DNA of 64,000 bases from Parietaria judaica (lineage: Eukaryota; Streptophyta; Magnoliopsida; Rosales; Urticaceae), in NCBI GenBank assembly GCA_954871525.1, contig OX940864.1:12332001-12396000 (forward strand), read 5' to 3'. The notes below the pieces were generated by a model that was not told where the DNA came from, searched no databases, and saw nothing but the letters and a program-made list of their open reading frames with translations. Each line of letters begins with the position of its first letter. Positions within the stretch are counted from its first letter, which is position 1. This document shows, one piece after another, positions 23,824 to 35,300 of the stretch. Both the position numbers and the translations under genes were made by a program.

Positions 23824-25460
23824 ATGGTATGGAAGTCACGATCTCTCGAATTCTCTGCAATTCTTCTTCTTCTTCTTCTTCTTCTGACATTGTTGTTTTC
23901 GAATCCAGATTATCACGGAGAAGAACCGCCGCGAGATCTCCAAGTACCTCTTCCAAGGTAGGATTGGACTCCGCAATCTAGGGTTTCATCGCACCACCAG
24001 CTTCGTCTCCTCTCTAATGGCGGTTTTTTGGTTTTGGTTTTGGTTTTGTCAGAGGGCGTGTGCTACGCGAAGAAGGATTTCAACCTGGCGAAGCACCCGG
24101 ACATCGATGTCCCGAACCTGCAGGTGATTAAGCTGATGCAGAGCTTCAAGTCCAAGGAGTACGTGCGCGAGACCTTCGCGTGGATGCACTACTACTGGTA
24201 CTTGACCAACGATGGCATCGAGTTCCTCAGGAATTACCTGAACCTGCCCTCGGAGATCGTCCCCGCCACCTTGAAGAAGCAGGCCAAGCCCATGGGGCGC
24301 CCCATGGGCCCTCCCGGAGATCGTCCCCGGTAAGCCGCTCGAACCTGATTTGCTTGTGCTTGAGCTTTATTCGACTAGGTCAAATAAATACATGGGCATT
24401 TAGCTATTTAGCTAGGTCTGTAGGCTTTTTCTATTAGAGAGTAATGACTAATTGAGCTTTGATAGTGCCTGCATGCCCGCTCGACAATCACCCCCGGACC
24501 CTGGAAACCAAGTCGAAACTTTGGCACGTTTCTTCTGTTGATTTTACTTTTTGTTGGTCTGGGCTTTTAGCTATTTGGCTAGAATTACTGGCTTCGTCTT
24601 GACTTTGTACTTTGTAGTTTCGATAGTAGAGAGTAATTACTATTTGAGATTTGATAGTATCGGTGGGCCCGTCCGGCAATTGCCCCCAGTAATCAAATCT
24701 TAACTTTGGCTCGCTTCTTGTGTTGATTTCGCCTTTTGCTAATTTATGTTGTTCCTAGGGTTTAAGCTCTGTTGTGTCAGGGCAAATAAAGATGTAAGCT
24801 ACTGGCTTAGTCTGTACAAGATATGCTAATATTATCTGCACTCTTGGTCTCGTTTTTTTGACGGGTCTAATGTTTTTTTGCACTCTGTTACGCTTATAGT
24901 GCGATCGTCCTCTTTAAGCGACTCGAAACCTTGAGTCCTCGTGATTGGTTCTGGTGTTGATTTCGCTTTTAGTTTGTCTGAATTGTCCCTAGTGTTTGAG
25001 CTCTGGTATCGTTATGTGCATTTTGCTAAGTTTTCAGTTGCTTACTATTAACTTCCTTGTAAGTATTTAACTTTGTAGTTTAGCCAGCCAAGCGTAACGA
25101 TTACTCGGTTCATATTCGACATCGAAATTTGAATACGATTGTGGGTTTTGTTTGCAATTATGCAGTGGCCCGCCTCGCTTTGACGGGGAGCGCAGATTCG
25201 GTGGTGACCGTGATAGCTACCGTGGAGGTCCTCGTGGTGCCGGTGGTGACTTCGGTGCCGAGAAGGCTGGAGCGCCGTCTGAATACAGACCATCCTTCGG
25301 GGTCAGTTCTTTTCTCGTTTACATTGAATTCCTAGATGCTCATCGAGTTTACGGTTTGATCTCACAATTTTTGAAATTGCAGGGTGCCGGTGGAAGGCCC
25401 GGCTTCGGTCGTGGTGCCGGTGGTTACGGTGCGGGCCCGGCTAGCTCCAACATGGAATGA
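23824..25460 (+). CDS. RPS10: 40S ribosomal protein S10 (eS10), tandem copy A
   Basis: Five coding exons: 23824-23826, 23909-23957, 24053-24329, 25166-25301, 25383-25460, encoding 180 residues. The first coding exon consists only of the initiator ATG, directly followed by a GT donor. The protein has the eS10 winged-helix domain ([20 protein letters not shown], then [43 protein letters not shown] in two parts across residues 36-80). A Pro/Arg/Gly-rich tail ([16 protein letters not shown], then [10 protein letters not shown]) follows. eS10 is a component of the 40S head near the mRNA entry channel. A telo-box lies about 90 bp upstream. Intron 3 is the longest (836 bp) and has copies elsewhere in the window. 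About 98% identical at protein level to copy B; both look functional. Confidence 0.96.
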
Positions 25461-26194
25461 TAAATTTTACAATGTTGACTCTTTAAATGTTTTAGGAGGA
25501 TTCGGCATCAATTTTGCTATTTTGTCAAAATATTTGGGATAATGTGTCGTTGAGTTGAGTTGGATCTTATGTAGTGATCTCTTTGAATCTACTATAAATT
25601 TATTCTCGTTTAATTTTACTTGTAAATCAAATTATGTCATCATTAATTGAAATCAAATTTAAAAAAATACAATTAATGATGACACGATGGTAATAACATT
25701 ATTGGAATTTGGGATTAGGTAATGACTATTTCCATGAACAACTTGTCGTTTTAATGGTCAAACGACAAGTATTAGGAGCAGAACCGGCCTCTTGTCTAAA
25801 GCTTCTTTAATTATTTAAGAAATAGAACAATATACGTGTATTTAATTTTTTATTTATAAAAAAACAACTTAAAAACCAAATAATTTTTATTATTAAAAAA
25901 CCTCGTATAAGAAAAGAACATATAAGTTTTTGAAAAGGACTTTACATTTTGCGCATAATGATTCAAAAATGCCCTAATGGTATTTAACGACGATATTGTC
26001 ACAGGACTTGTCGTTTATTAATCAATGAGAAAAACAACATCAGTTCATAGCATTTCTACTATTTTGGATAATCGGAAGTAAGTAGAAAAGTTTTTCTTAT
26101 TTGACAAATGACTTGAGTATTACACACTATTGGATTAGGATGTTTTTATTATATAAATCACACAATATTGTTCTTATAATTTACATTTACATTG
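25461..26194. other. eS10 copy A 3' region
   Basis: 3' UTR and downstream sequence shared with copy B (29771-30290). It contains a short inverted repeat, cttgtcgttttaa-gg-tcaaacgacaag, near 25743-25771, one of several TGTCGTTTA-type hairpins in the window. No gene. Confidence 0.5.
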
Positions 26195-26408
26195 TGTTGA
26201 CCTTGATTCCACAAAAGAAGAAACAAGTCAACAAAAACTCAAATTGTTAAAAACAAATTTAGATTATTCGACTTCTTCTTTATTCTAAGATTAATAAATG
26301 CATTCTACAAAATTCTAAGTTTAAGTAATTCTAGATAAATCTAACTTAGATTGCTCTACATAAACTTAATCTAGAATACCCTAAATAAACATAGAATATT
26401 CTTTAACA
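26195..26408 (-). repeat. Candidate copia LTR
   Basis: On the minus strand a polypurine tract CTTGAGGGGGGG (about 26409-26420) is immediately followed by TGTTAAAGAATATTC. The segment can be read to an end in TCAACA at 26195, giving a 214-bp LTR candidate with TGTT...AACA ends. Its last part is also found after eS10 copy B (about 30293-30365), so the LTR boundary or the timing of the duplication is uncertain. Confidence 0.45.
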
Positions 26409-27838
26409 CCCCCCCTCAAGCTGGATCATATATATTAATCGTGCCCAGCTTGTTGCAAAGATATTCGACCCACACCCCATTAAGAGCATTTGTGAAAATA
26501 TCTCTTATTTGGTCGTCGGTCTTTACATATGATGTGGAAACCAAGCCTTGTTGAATCTTATCGTGAACAAAATGACAGTCGATCTTAATTTGTTTTGTTC
26601 TTTCATGAAATACTAAATTAGATGTGATATGAATAGCAGGTTGGTTATCACACCATAACTTTTGCCGGCAAAGAGTCTTTGAGGCCTATCTCTGTCAGTA
26701 ATTGATGTAACCACATTATTTCACATGTTGCTTGTGCCATGGCTCTGTACTCCGATTTAGCACTAGATCTTGACACAATATGTTGCTTCTTGCTTTTCCA
26801 TGGGATTAAGTTTCATCCTACAAAGACGCAATAGCCAGTGCTTGATCTTCTATCAATCTTGGATCCTGCCAAATCTGCATCTGTAAAACATTCAATGGAA
26901 GTATGTCTGTGATTTGAGAATAAGATTCCACGCCATGGTGCTCCCTTCAAATAGCACAAGATCTGCTCTAATGCTGCCCAATGTTCAACTGTCAGAGATG
27001 CCAAGAATTGGCTAACTATGCTGACAGAGTATGCGATGCATGGGTGTGTAACATCGAGGTAGTTCAATTTGCTGATCAATCTTATGTACCGTTCAAGATC
27101 ATCCATTGGTTTTCACTCTTTTGTAAGCTGCATATTGTGAGTCATTGGGGCACTACATGGCTTGGCCCCTAATTTTACTGTCTCGGAAAGCAAATCAAGT
27201 ACATACTTCCTCTCAGACAAGTATATACCTATTTTGCTTCTCGTTACTTAAACACTCAGGAAGTATATTAATATCCCTAAGTCTTTTGTGTGGAACTGAG
27301 TGTGGAGGAAGGTTTTGTGAGACGAAATATCAATAGTATTACTTGTTGTAATTATGATGTCGTTAACATAAACGACAAGGAGAATGATATCGTCTTTCGT
27401 ATTCCTGAAAAACACAGAGTTGTCAGATTTGCTTTTTAATAGGCCAAATTCTCATGGGCCTGACTAAACCTTCCGAACCAAGCACATGGACTTAGTTGTA
27501 GTCCATACTACGCTTTTCAAAGACGACACACTTTCCAATATCCCCCGAGCAACAAAATCAGGTGACTGCTCCATGTATACTTCTTCATGTAGGTCGCCAT
27601 GTATGCATTCTTAATGTCGAGTTGGTGTAGGTGCCAATTATAAGTTGCCGCTAAAGAGATGAAAAGTCGACCAGACATTCGACTAACTGCACCGAGATAT
27701 TTTCAAATTAATGACACTGGTATCTGAAGGCCACATAAAACAGTGCCGGGATTCAATCTCGTCCACTAATTTATGGTCCACGAAAAAGGATAGAGAATAT
27801 ACCGCCTTGTTTATCGGGTACCTATGCCGCAAATATCT
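26409..27838 (-). mobile_element. Ty1-copia retrotransposon fragment (RT-RNase H)
   Basis: The minus strand encodes a broken copia pol 3' half. From 27690 down it carries an RT N-terminal part (SLAATYNWHLHQLDIKNAYM), a YVNDIIIT at the catalytic YVDD position (near 27360), and RYIRLISKLNYLDVTHPCIAYSVS split over 27010-27100. It ends in an RNase H with DADLAGSKIDRRSSTGYCVF and SAKSEYRAMAQATCEIMW (near 26700). Frameshifts and stops interrupt it, and gag, protease and integrase are missing. It lies between the two eS10 duplication units. Confidence 0.85.
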
Positions 27839-27992
27839 CTTTCGCATAAGATATAATAATCTTGGAAGGAAAATAGAAAACGATATGACTAGAATCCTAT
27901 GTCGTACGAAAATAAAAACGACATGAATAGACAAGTAGATGAGCAACGACATAAATATAACGAGAAAGAAACGAAATATATATAATAATATG

Positions 27993-28001
27993 AAACCCTA
28001 A
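27993..28001 (+). promoter_or_regulatory. telo-box upstream of eS10 copy B
   Basis: aaaccctaa, 91 bp before the ATG of copy B, duplicated together with the gene. Confidence 0.65.
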
Positions 28002-28091
28002 TCTGTTGGGATTTCTCAGCCGTTGGGAAGAGGAGGAAGAAGAGTGTGAAGCTCAGCCATCAACGCCTCGTCGATTTCCTTCGAATCAACC

Positions 28092-29770
28092 ATGGTATGA
28101 AACTCACGATCTCTCTGCAATTCTTCTTCTTCTTCTGACATTGTTGTTTTCGAATCCAGATTATCACGGAGAAGAACCGCCGCGAGATCTCCAAGTACCT
28201 CTTCCAAGGTAGGATTGGACTCCGCAATCTAGGGTTTCATCGCACCACCAGCTTCGTCTCCTCTCTAATGGCGGTTTTTTGGTTTTGGTTTTGGTTTTGT
28301 CAGAGGGCGTGTGCTACGCGAAGAAGGATTTCAACCTGGCAAAGCACCCGGACATCGATGTCCCGAACCTGCAGTTGATTAAGCTGATGCAGAGCTTCAA
28401 GTCCAAGGAGTACGTGCGCGAGACCTTCGCGTGGATGCACTACTACTGGTACTTGACCAACGATGGCATCGAGTTCCTCAGGAATTACCTGAACCTGCCC
28501 TCCGAGATTGTCCCCGCCACCTTGAAGAAGCAGGCCAAGCCCATGGGGCGGCCCATGGGCCCGCCCGGGGATCGCCCTCGGTAAGCCGCTCGAACCCGAA
28601 CCCTTGTAATTGGTTTCGCGTTCTGATGGTCTGTGTTGTTGCTTGTGTTTGAGCTCTGTTCAATTAGGTCAAATAAATCAATGGGTTTTACCTATTTAGC
28701 TAGGTTTGGGGGTTTGCTCTAGTAGAGAGTAATGACTACTTGAGCTTTGATAGTATTCGCGTGCCCGCTTGGCATTCACCCCCGGACCCCGGTAACCAAG
28801 TCGAAACTTTGGAACGTTTCCTGTGTTAATTATGCTTCTTGTTGGTCTGGGCTTTTAGCTATTTGGCTAGCATTACTGGCTTCCTCTTGACTTTGTACTT
28901 TAGATAGTAGAGAAATACTATTTGGGATTCGATAGTATCTGTTGGCCCGCCCGGCAATCGCCCCCCGTAACCAACTCGGAACCTCGGCTCATTTCTTGTG
29001 TTGATTATGCTTTTTGCTGGTTTGTGTTGTTCCTAGGGCTTGAGCTCTGATGTGTTAGAGCAAATAAAGATCTAAGCTTTTTAGCTAATTAGTTAGATTT
29101 TACCGGCTTGCTCTTTTGTTCTTATTCAAGACAAGATATGCTAATATTATCTGAATTTATGGTCTCATTTTTCTATGGGTCTTATTAATTTTGCACTTTG
29201 TGTTTTTAGGCTTATAGTGTGATCGTCCTCTTTACTCGAAACCTCGAGTCCTCGTGATTGGTTCTGGTGTTAATATCGCTTTTTATTGGTCTGAGTTGTC
29301 CCTAGTGTTTGAGCTCTGTTATTTTTATGTGCACTTTGCTAAGTTTTCAGTTGCTTACTATAAAATTCCTTGGTTAGCTCTAACTTTGCACTTTGTCGTT
29401 TAGCCAGCCAAGCGTAACGATTACTCGGTTGACATCGAAATTTGAATACGATTGTGGGTTTTGTTTGTAATTATGCAGTGGCCCGCCTCGCTTTGACGGG
29501 GAGCGCAGATTCGGTGGTGACCGTGATAGCTACCGTGGAGGTCCGCGTGCCGGCGGTGACTTCGGTGCCGAGAAGGCCGGAGCACCGTCTGAATACAGAC
29601 CATCCTTCGGGGTCAGTTCTTTTCTTGTTTACATTGAGTTCCTAGATGCTCGTCGAGTTTAGGGTTTGATCTCACCTTTTTTTAAATTGCAGGGTGCTGG
29701 TGGAAGGCCTGGCTTCGGTCGTGGTGCCGGTGGTTACGGTGCGGGCCCGGCTAGCTCCAACATGGAATGA
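28092..29770 (+). CDS. RPS10: 40S ribosomal protein S10 (eS10), tandem copy B
   Basis: Five coding exons: 28092-28094, 28160-28208, 28304-28580, 29479-29611, 29693-29770, encoding 179 residues. Intron positions and phases equal copy A, including the ATG-only first coding exon. By eye the protein differs from copy A by one substitution (PNLQL instead of PNLQV) and loss of one Gly codon in the [10 protein letters not shown] tail. Introns, about 250 bp of upstream sequence and about 500 bp of downstream sequence are also alignable, so the duplication was recent and included the promoter with its telo-box. The ORF is intact, so both genes may contribute eS10 to the 40S subunit. Confidence 0.95.
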
Positions 29771-30589
29771 TAAATTTTACAATGTTGACTCTCAATGTTT
29801 TAGAAGGATTCGGCATCAATTTTGCTATTTTGTCAACATATTTGAGATAATGTGTCCTTAGTTGAGTTGGATCTTATGTAGTGATCTCTTTGAATCTACT
29901 TTGAATTTATTCTCGTTTAATTTTACTTGTAAAGCAAATGATATCACTATTACTTAAAAAAATAAAAAATAACAATAAAAAAAAATGATGGAACGATAAG
30001 TAATTACATTATTGGCATAATAAATGACATTCCATGAACGACTTGTCATTTTATGATAAACGACAAGTATCTGGAGCAGAACCGGCCCTAATGTATAAGC
30101 TTCTTGAGTTATTTAAGAATAGAACCATATATTTGTATTTAATAATTAAAAAAAACCCTCAAAGCCTAATAATTTATTTTATTGTAAACACCTCGTATAA
30201 GAAATGACCAAAGGATGTTTTTATTAATTTACACTTTCAAATAAGGATGTTTTTATTTTATAAATCACACTATTATTATATCATTTACACAACATTGACC
30301 TTGATTCCACAAAATAAGAAACAAGTCAGCAAAAACTCAAATTGTTGCAAATAAATTTAGATCATAATACAGCAATTGACCCAATCGACGATACGACGGT
30401 CACGGGTAAAGTTCGAGCTAGGCGGGTACACGGGCTCGGGACAAGAAGCTCTAGTACATGCTGAACGGGTTAATTCAAGAAGTTTGGCCTCTAGATTACA
30501 CAAAATAAGAAACACACATAAAACTCAAATTCTTACATATGGAATTTAAACATAATAATAGTACTTTAGATGTTTTGAGAGGAATAAGT
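29771..30589. other. eS10 copy B 3' region
   Basis: Downstream sequence homologous to that of copy A up to about 30365, including a TGTCATTTTA/TAAACGACA hairpin near 30043-30066. After that comes unrelated sequence leading to the sulfotransferase relic. No gene. Confidence 0.5.
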
Positions 30590-31610
30590 AAACTTCAAGC
30601 TTGAACCATGGAGCTTCTCTTCTACTATCTTCTTCACACGTTCCACTAGGGCCGGCCCTGGATATAGGCGAGCAAGGCGGGCGCCTAGGGCCCCAAAATT
30701 TTAAGGGTCCCAATTTTATTAGATATATTGTTGTGTACTTTATTAAGTATGAACAAAATTTAATTTTTAAATACTTTAAGGGCTCCAAAATTTTACATAG
30801 CCTAGGGCCCCGACTAAAAACGACAAGTTCAGGGCCGGCCCTGCGTTCCACCATGGATGGACTGAGATGGTTGACCCAGTCACCAACTTCGCCTTTCCTG
30901 AAAAAGTATTTGCATTACAATGTTTCCTCACTCGCATGTCCATGCTTGTTCACATCCAATTCCTTCATGTTCTTCAAGCTACAAAACTTGACTATTTGGT
31001 CAACCACACCACCGGTCTCCTCCTCCTCGGAGAAAGGAAACCCTACAAACTCCGCGATCTTATTCACTTGCGAAATCGTGTCCTCCAACATGTCCTCGTA
31101 CTTCAAGAACAATACTTTCTCCGATTTCTCCAAGCTCGCCTTCCAGTACCCTAAGACATGGTCCCAGAACGGCCACCGGTCTCCTCCTTCTCAGAGAAAG
31201 AAAAGCCTACAAACTCCGCGATCTTCTTCACTTGCGAAATCGTGTCCTCCAACATGTCCTCGTACTTCAAGAACAATACTTTCTCCGGTTTCTCCAAGCT
31301 TGCCTTTCAGTACCCTAAGACATGGTCTCAGAACGGCCCGAACGAGCTCTCTCCCTTACAAAACGTCTCGACACATTCCTCTAGTGTCCAATCCGGCTAG
31401 CGATTCCAGGTACCGAGAGGTAGGAACGTCCAGAAGGAAGTGATGGTGTCGAGAGGGTTCCGGTAGATGTAGATGATCTGGCAGTCGGAAGAGCGCTCAC
31501 CGCCGGTAATACATTCTGGGAGCAACATGTAGGGCATGTGCATGGCATAGTGCCGCTGCGCCGAAGAGTGGGTTTTCAAGTCGCTACATGGGTCTAAAGA
31601 AAACAAATGA
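30590..31610 (-). pseudogene. Cytosolic sulfotransferase pseudogene, 3' part (SOT relic 1)
   Basis: Minus-strand remains of a plant PAPS-dependent sulfotransferase. Recognisable pieces run from the middle (IYRNPLDTITSFWTF near 31440-31480, the 3'-phosphosulfate-binding motif) to [34 protein letters not shown] and the C-terminal RKGEVGDWVNHLSP (near 30870-30910). A block of about 165 bp, the KYEDML...FPFSEE part, occurs twice in tandem (about 31005-31165 and 31171-31335). A 197-bp hAT MITE interrupts the last codons. No continuous frame exists, and the 5' half with the PKSGTTW motif is absent here. Confidence 0.88.
30647..30843. mobile_element. 197-bp hAT MITE with perfect 8-bp TSD
   Basis: Left terminus tagggccggccctgga, right terminus tcagggccggccctg (complementary), flanked by cgttccac at 30639-30646 and 30844-30851. 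Subterminal 'cctagggcccc' and 'ccaaaatttta' blocks are repeated in inverted orientation. The element splits the 3' end of SOT relic 1. Confidence 0.88.
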
Positions 31611-31865
31611 TTACTTTCTTTCTCTCTCCTGTACTTAGAGGTGTATGTATATCACACACGAGTGTGATATCTATAGGAAACTAATTTTTTTTGTAAGTAA
31701 TAAAATATTTTTTAGACAAATATTATCTTGAAGTTCAGTTTCAGAATTATAAAACGTGATGAATTATTTTGAAATTAATGATAGACTGGAAATTATTTTC
31801 TAAAGTTTCCTTATCTATTATATAGTACTACCTTTTAAAAATAAATAGTAATATTTATTTTATCA
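31611..31865. repeat. Segment duplicated at 45245-45511
   Basis: About 235 bp ('gtatatcacac.cgagtgtgatatcta' through 'aaatagtaatatttatttta') is repeated with some divergence at 45245-45511. At this site it ends at the eS10-intron relic; at 45.5 kb it ends at a MULE-MITE. The noncoding segment may be flanking DNA of an ancestral SOT copy. It includes the palindrome tatcacac-N-gtgtgata. Confidence 0.7.
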
Positions 31866-32414
31866 GCAAATCGAAACTTTGGCACGTTTCTTCTGTTGAT
31901 TTTGCTTTTTGTTGGTTTGGGCTTTTAGCTATTTGGATAAAATTACTGGCTTCCTCTTGACTTTGTACTTAGTAGTTTAGATAGTAGAGGAAATACTATT
32001 TGGGATTTGATAGTATCTGTGGGCCCGCCCGGCAATCGCCCCCGCTAACCAAATTGGAACCTCGCGGCTCATTTCTTGTGTTGATTATGCTTTTTGCTGG
32101 TTTGTGTTGTTCCTAGAGTTTGAGCTCTGATGTGTTATGGAAAATAAAGATCTAAGCTTTTTAGCTAGTTAGTTAGATTTTACCGGCTTGCTCTTTTATT
32201 CTTATTCTAAACTAGATATGCTAATATTATCTGAGTTTGTGGTCTCGTTTTCCTATGGATCTTAATTTTGCACTCTGTGTGTTAAGCCTTATAGTGTGAT
32301 CGTCCTCTTTAAGCTGTAAAGAGGACTCGAAACCTGAGTCCTCGTGATTGGTTCTGGTGTTGATTTCGCTTTTTGTTGGTCTGAGTTGTCCCTATTGTTT
32401 GAGCTCTGTTATTT
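31866..32414 (+). pseudogene. eS10 intron-3 relic
   Basis: Aligns over its whole length with part of intron 3 of the two eS10 genes (about 24509-25013 in copy A and 28799-29326 in copy B). Examples are 'tcgaaactttggcacgtttc', 'gatatgctaatattatctga' and 'ctcgtgattggttctggtgt'. No exon sequence accompanies it. It joins directly to sulfotransferase sequence at its right end. It is the remnant of a third eS10 copy or of an intron fragment moved by repair. Confidence 0.85.
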
Positions 32415-32723
32415 TGTTCTGGCAGATGTAGATGATCCGGCAGTCGGAAGAGCGCTTACCGCTGGGATACATTCCGGGAGCAACGTGTAGGGCATGTGCG
32501 TGGCATAGAGCCGCTGCGCCGAAGAGTGGATTTTTAAGTCGCTACATGTGTCTAAAGATAACACCCCATGACTCGCACGGAAAAACTCGAGAATTGGGAC
32601 GAGCATGTGCGGGTTTTGGATGAGCAAGGGCGTGTCGGCTGGAGCGTAGATGTGGCGGTTGGCGACGGATAACAAGAGAGCTTTCAGCCACGTGGTGCCA
32701 CACTTGGGGTGAGATGTAAAGAC

Positions 32724-35300
32724 TCAAGCTGCAAGTGGCTACGAGGGAGAGAGGGTCGCGACGCGTCGCCATCGCAAAACCCAAGTCGCGGCGCGTCGCG
32801 ACGTTTTGGTGATAAACGCGATGGGTCACGATTCGAGGCGAAAATCGCGACGCCACGCTGGCGATCCGCGCCAAACTCTCTCGCCCAATCCCACCTCGCC
32901 ACGCCATCAATCCGAGTTGTGTGATTTATTTGTGTTTATTTGTGGCAATAATAATAATTTTTTACCCGAAATTTATTACTCAACCACAATTTCTACCCAC
33001 TTTACTTGAATTTCAACCTTAAAATTAAATAAAAATTATTTTTTTCACCTCATTTCAAATTTCAAAATTTAAAAACTTCACCCACCATAATAATTATTCA
33101 ACCACTCCACTCTCTCCCCAAACCCTATAAATACCACATCTTCCACCCTCATTTCCTCACACCAATCTTCTATTATGAGTCAATCCAGAAATTCGCAAGG
33201 AAGCGGCGGTAGTTCCCGGGGTCGAAGGACGGCTAGGAATTTGCAACCCCAATTTCAAATTGGGGGACAATCGCAACCTACGCTCGACGACTACATTCCC
33301 GTTGTGCTATCGACCGGAATATTTCCCTCCCCTTCAAATCCAAATTATCCCGATGATACCCAACGGTCTCTAAGACCTAGTTTAACCCGGGCGGTTGGCA
33401 TGCACAACGCCAATCCCGATTTTGTGTCCCGAGAAATGGTCGAGGCGGTTTATCAATCTAGGGCGGGAAATAACGATCCATTTTTCAACCTAATGTATCA
33501 ACAAGTCGGTCAAGATGAGAATCAACCGGAGACTCAACACAACCACTATCAAGCCTACGACGACGACGCAACTCAACGAACCGATGATGCCGAGGATGAC
33601 CTTCCGACTCCGCCCTCGGTCCATGCCTTCGTTGCCTCGTACCACCACGGTTCTCCTCAACGTTCCCATGAAGAAAGCGGTGAAGCCTCCGTTGCCCGTC
33701 CTCGACGTGTTCAACGTCCTTCAACCGGGTAATAACTTTTAGTCATTTCTCTATGTATAACATTTAATCATTTTTCTATTTTATTATCATTTTCATTCAC
33801 TATATTCTCCCTTTTATTATTAATAGAGAAAATCCTTTGGGCTTGGCGTGGGGAAGACCAAACACTTCCAAAGTGTGGAGGTTTTTTAATGAAGATCGAC
33901 AGGTGGAGAATGATGTTAGGGTGAAAATCGACACTTGCAAGAAGTGCGGGGAAACCATAGATGCTATGTCGGCAAATGGAACCGGCTACTTGACGCGACA
34001 CGCGAAGATGTGCTTCCCAACCGGGGAGGCCGATGAGGTAAACACAGCACAGGTAAGTGCCCTTACCACTATTAATTTACAGAAATGGACCATCAAATGG
34101 ATTCTTTCTACGGGCATGCCGTTGAGTATAGTCGAACATCATGCTCATACAAAATATATGCATAGGGTTAATCCCTCGTATCAACAGTTTTCCCGTACGA
34201 CTTATACTAGCGATATGAATACGACCGGCGGTTCCCACAGTTCAACGTCGTCGCGGAGCACCGGGCATTGATGGAAAGCCCAACCAAAACTGGACTAGTG
34301 TTTAGCCGGAGATGCAAGCAACGATTAGATCGCGGGGAAGGATCGGGATCGGGTACGCCGACGCCGACGCAACCTCCACGGGCGGACGACACGGAAGGAG
34401 CACCGGAAGAAGTGAAGCGGTACTACGGGCTTCGGGTCAACGATGAAGATGATGAGTTCGATGTGATCGCGTGGTGGAAGAATGAACGGGACAGATTCCC
34501 GATATTGGCGAGAATGGCGAGGGTTATACTGTCCATCCTCATTTCAAGCGTTGCTTCGGAGAGCGCATTCAGTACGACTAGTAATATCATCGACGACCGG
34601 AGGGCGGGAAAAAGTAACACACACGTCGAGCAAATAGTGGCGTTGAATGATTGGATGTTCCGTAACCCCGTGGTAGCCCAACGGTCCGAACCAACCGAAC
34701 TAGATGCATTGACTGAAAAGTTTAACGCCTTATTCCCCGAGTGATGCAAAGTAACCGCCAATGATATGCTCTTTCCTCTCTTGATTTAAGTCCCTAAGAA
34801 GGGTTTTACAAGAGAGGTTTTAGTTATGCATCTTGTAATATTTACACTGAATATTTACAGCTTTCTTCCACTTTATTGTAATATTCACAATGAATAATAC
34901 AACTTTTTTTTTAATTTCTCGTTTTACCATATTTATTTAATTGTTATTAAATTTGTTAAAATTATTAATATGTTACAAATTAATATTTATTAACATATGT
35001 TACAAATTAAAAATTAACATAAATCAAAATTATTAATATGTTACAAAATAATAAATTATAACATACTTAAATATAATTTTGAAATAAATAAATTATAAAT
35101 AATTAACGTACTTAAATATAATTTTGAAAAAATAAATAAAGTTTGATAATTAAATTCGGGTAAAAACTAATAAAATTAAAAATTATAAACAAATAGGTAC
35201 ATATGCCGCAAGCCAAACTGTATTATTATCTCGCGAAATCGCGATGCATCGCGTCGGCCATTTTTGCGATTTTCGCGATCCGAGTCGCGATGCATCTTGA
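32724..35300 (+). mobile_element. 2.6-kb hAT element, internally deleted
   Basis: Inserted in SOT relic 2. The flanks gtaaagac (32716-32723) and gcaaagac (35301-35308) form an 8-bp TSD with one mismatch. The termini are tcaagctgca and, on the other strand, tcaagatgca. Both subterminal regions are rich in TCGCGA/GTCGCGAC motifs (32755-32860 and 35230-35290), probable transposase-binding sites. The element encodes a partial transposase (33175-34744). Host SOT sequence resumes correctly on both sides. Confidence 0.85.
33175..34744 (+). pseudogene. hAT transposase lacking its catalytic core
   Basis: Exon 1 (33175-33728) encodes a Ser/Gln/Asp-rich N-terminus. A short intron (33729-33826, GT-AG) joins in frame to a BED zinc finger, SKVWRFF...CKKCG...GTGYLTRHAKMC, around 33850-34020. 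The frame then reaches a hAT N-terminal motif (NPSYQQFSRTT, near 34170) and stops at 34271. A second frame (34271-34744) encodes the C-terminal hAT dimerisation domain: WWKNERDRFPILARMAR, SSVASESAFSTTSNIIDDRR and a Trp near the end. The RNase H-like catalytic region that should lie between is missing, so this is a deletion derivative that could at most make a DNA-binding or dimerising protein. Confidence 0.85.

Noticed and set aside
30601..31443. 280-codon plus-strand ORF
   Set aside because: Runs across a MITE and the antisense of sulfotransferase coding sequence; an artefact of the duplicated SOT block.
33837..34271. Separate gene starting at 33837
   Set aside because: The apparent start is a TTG; the frame is joined to the ATG exon at 33175 by a GT-AG intron and belongs to the hAT transposase.
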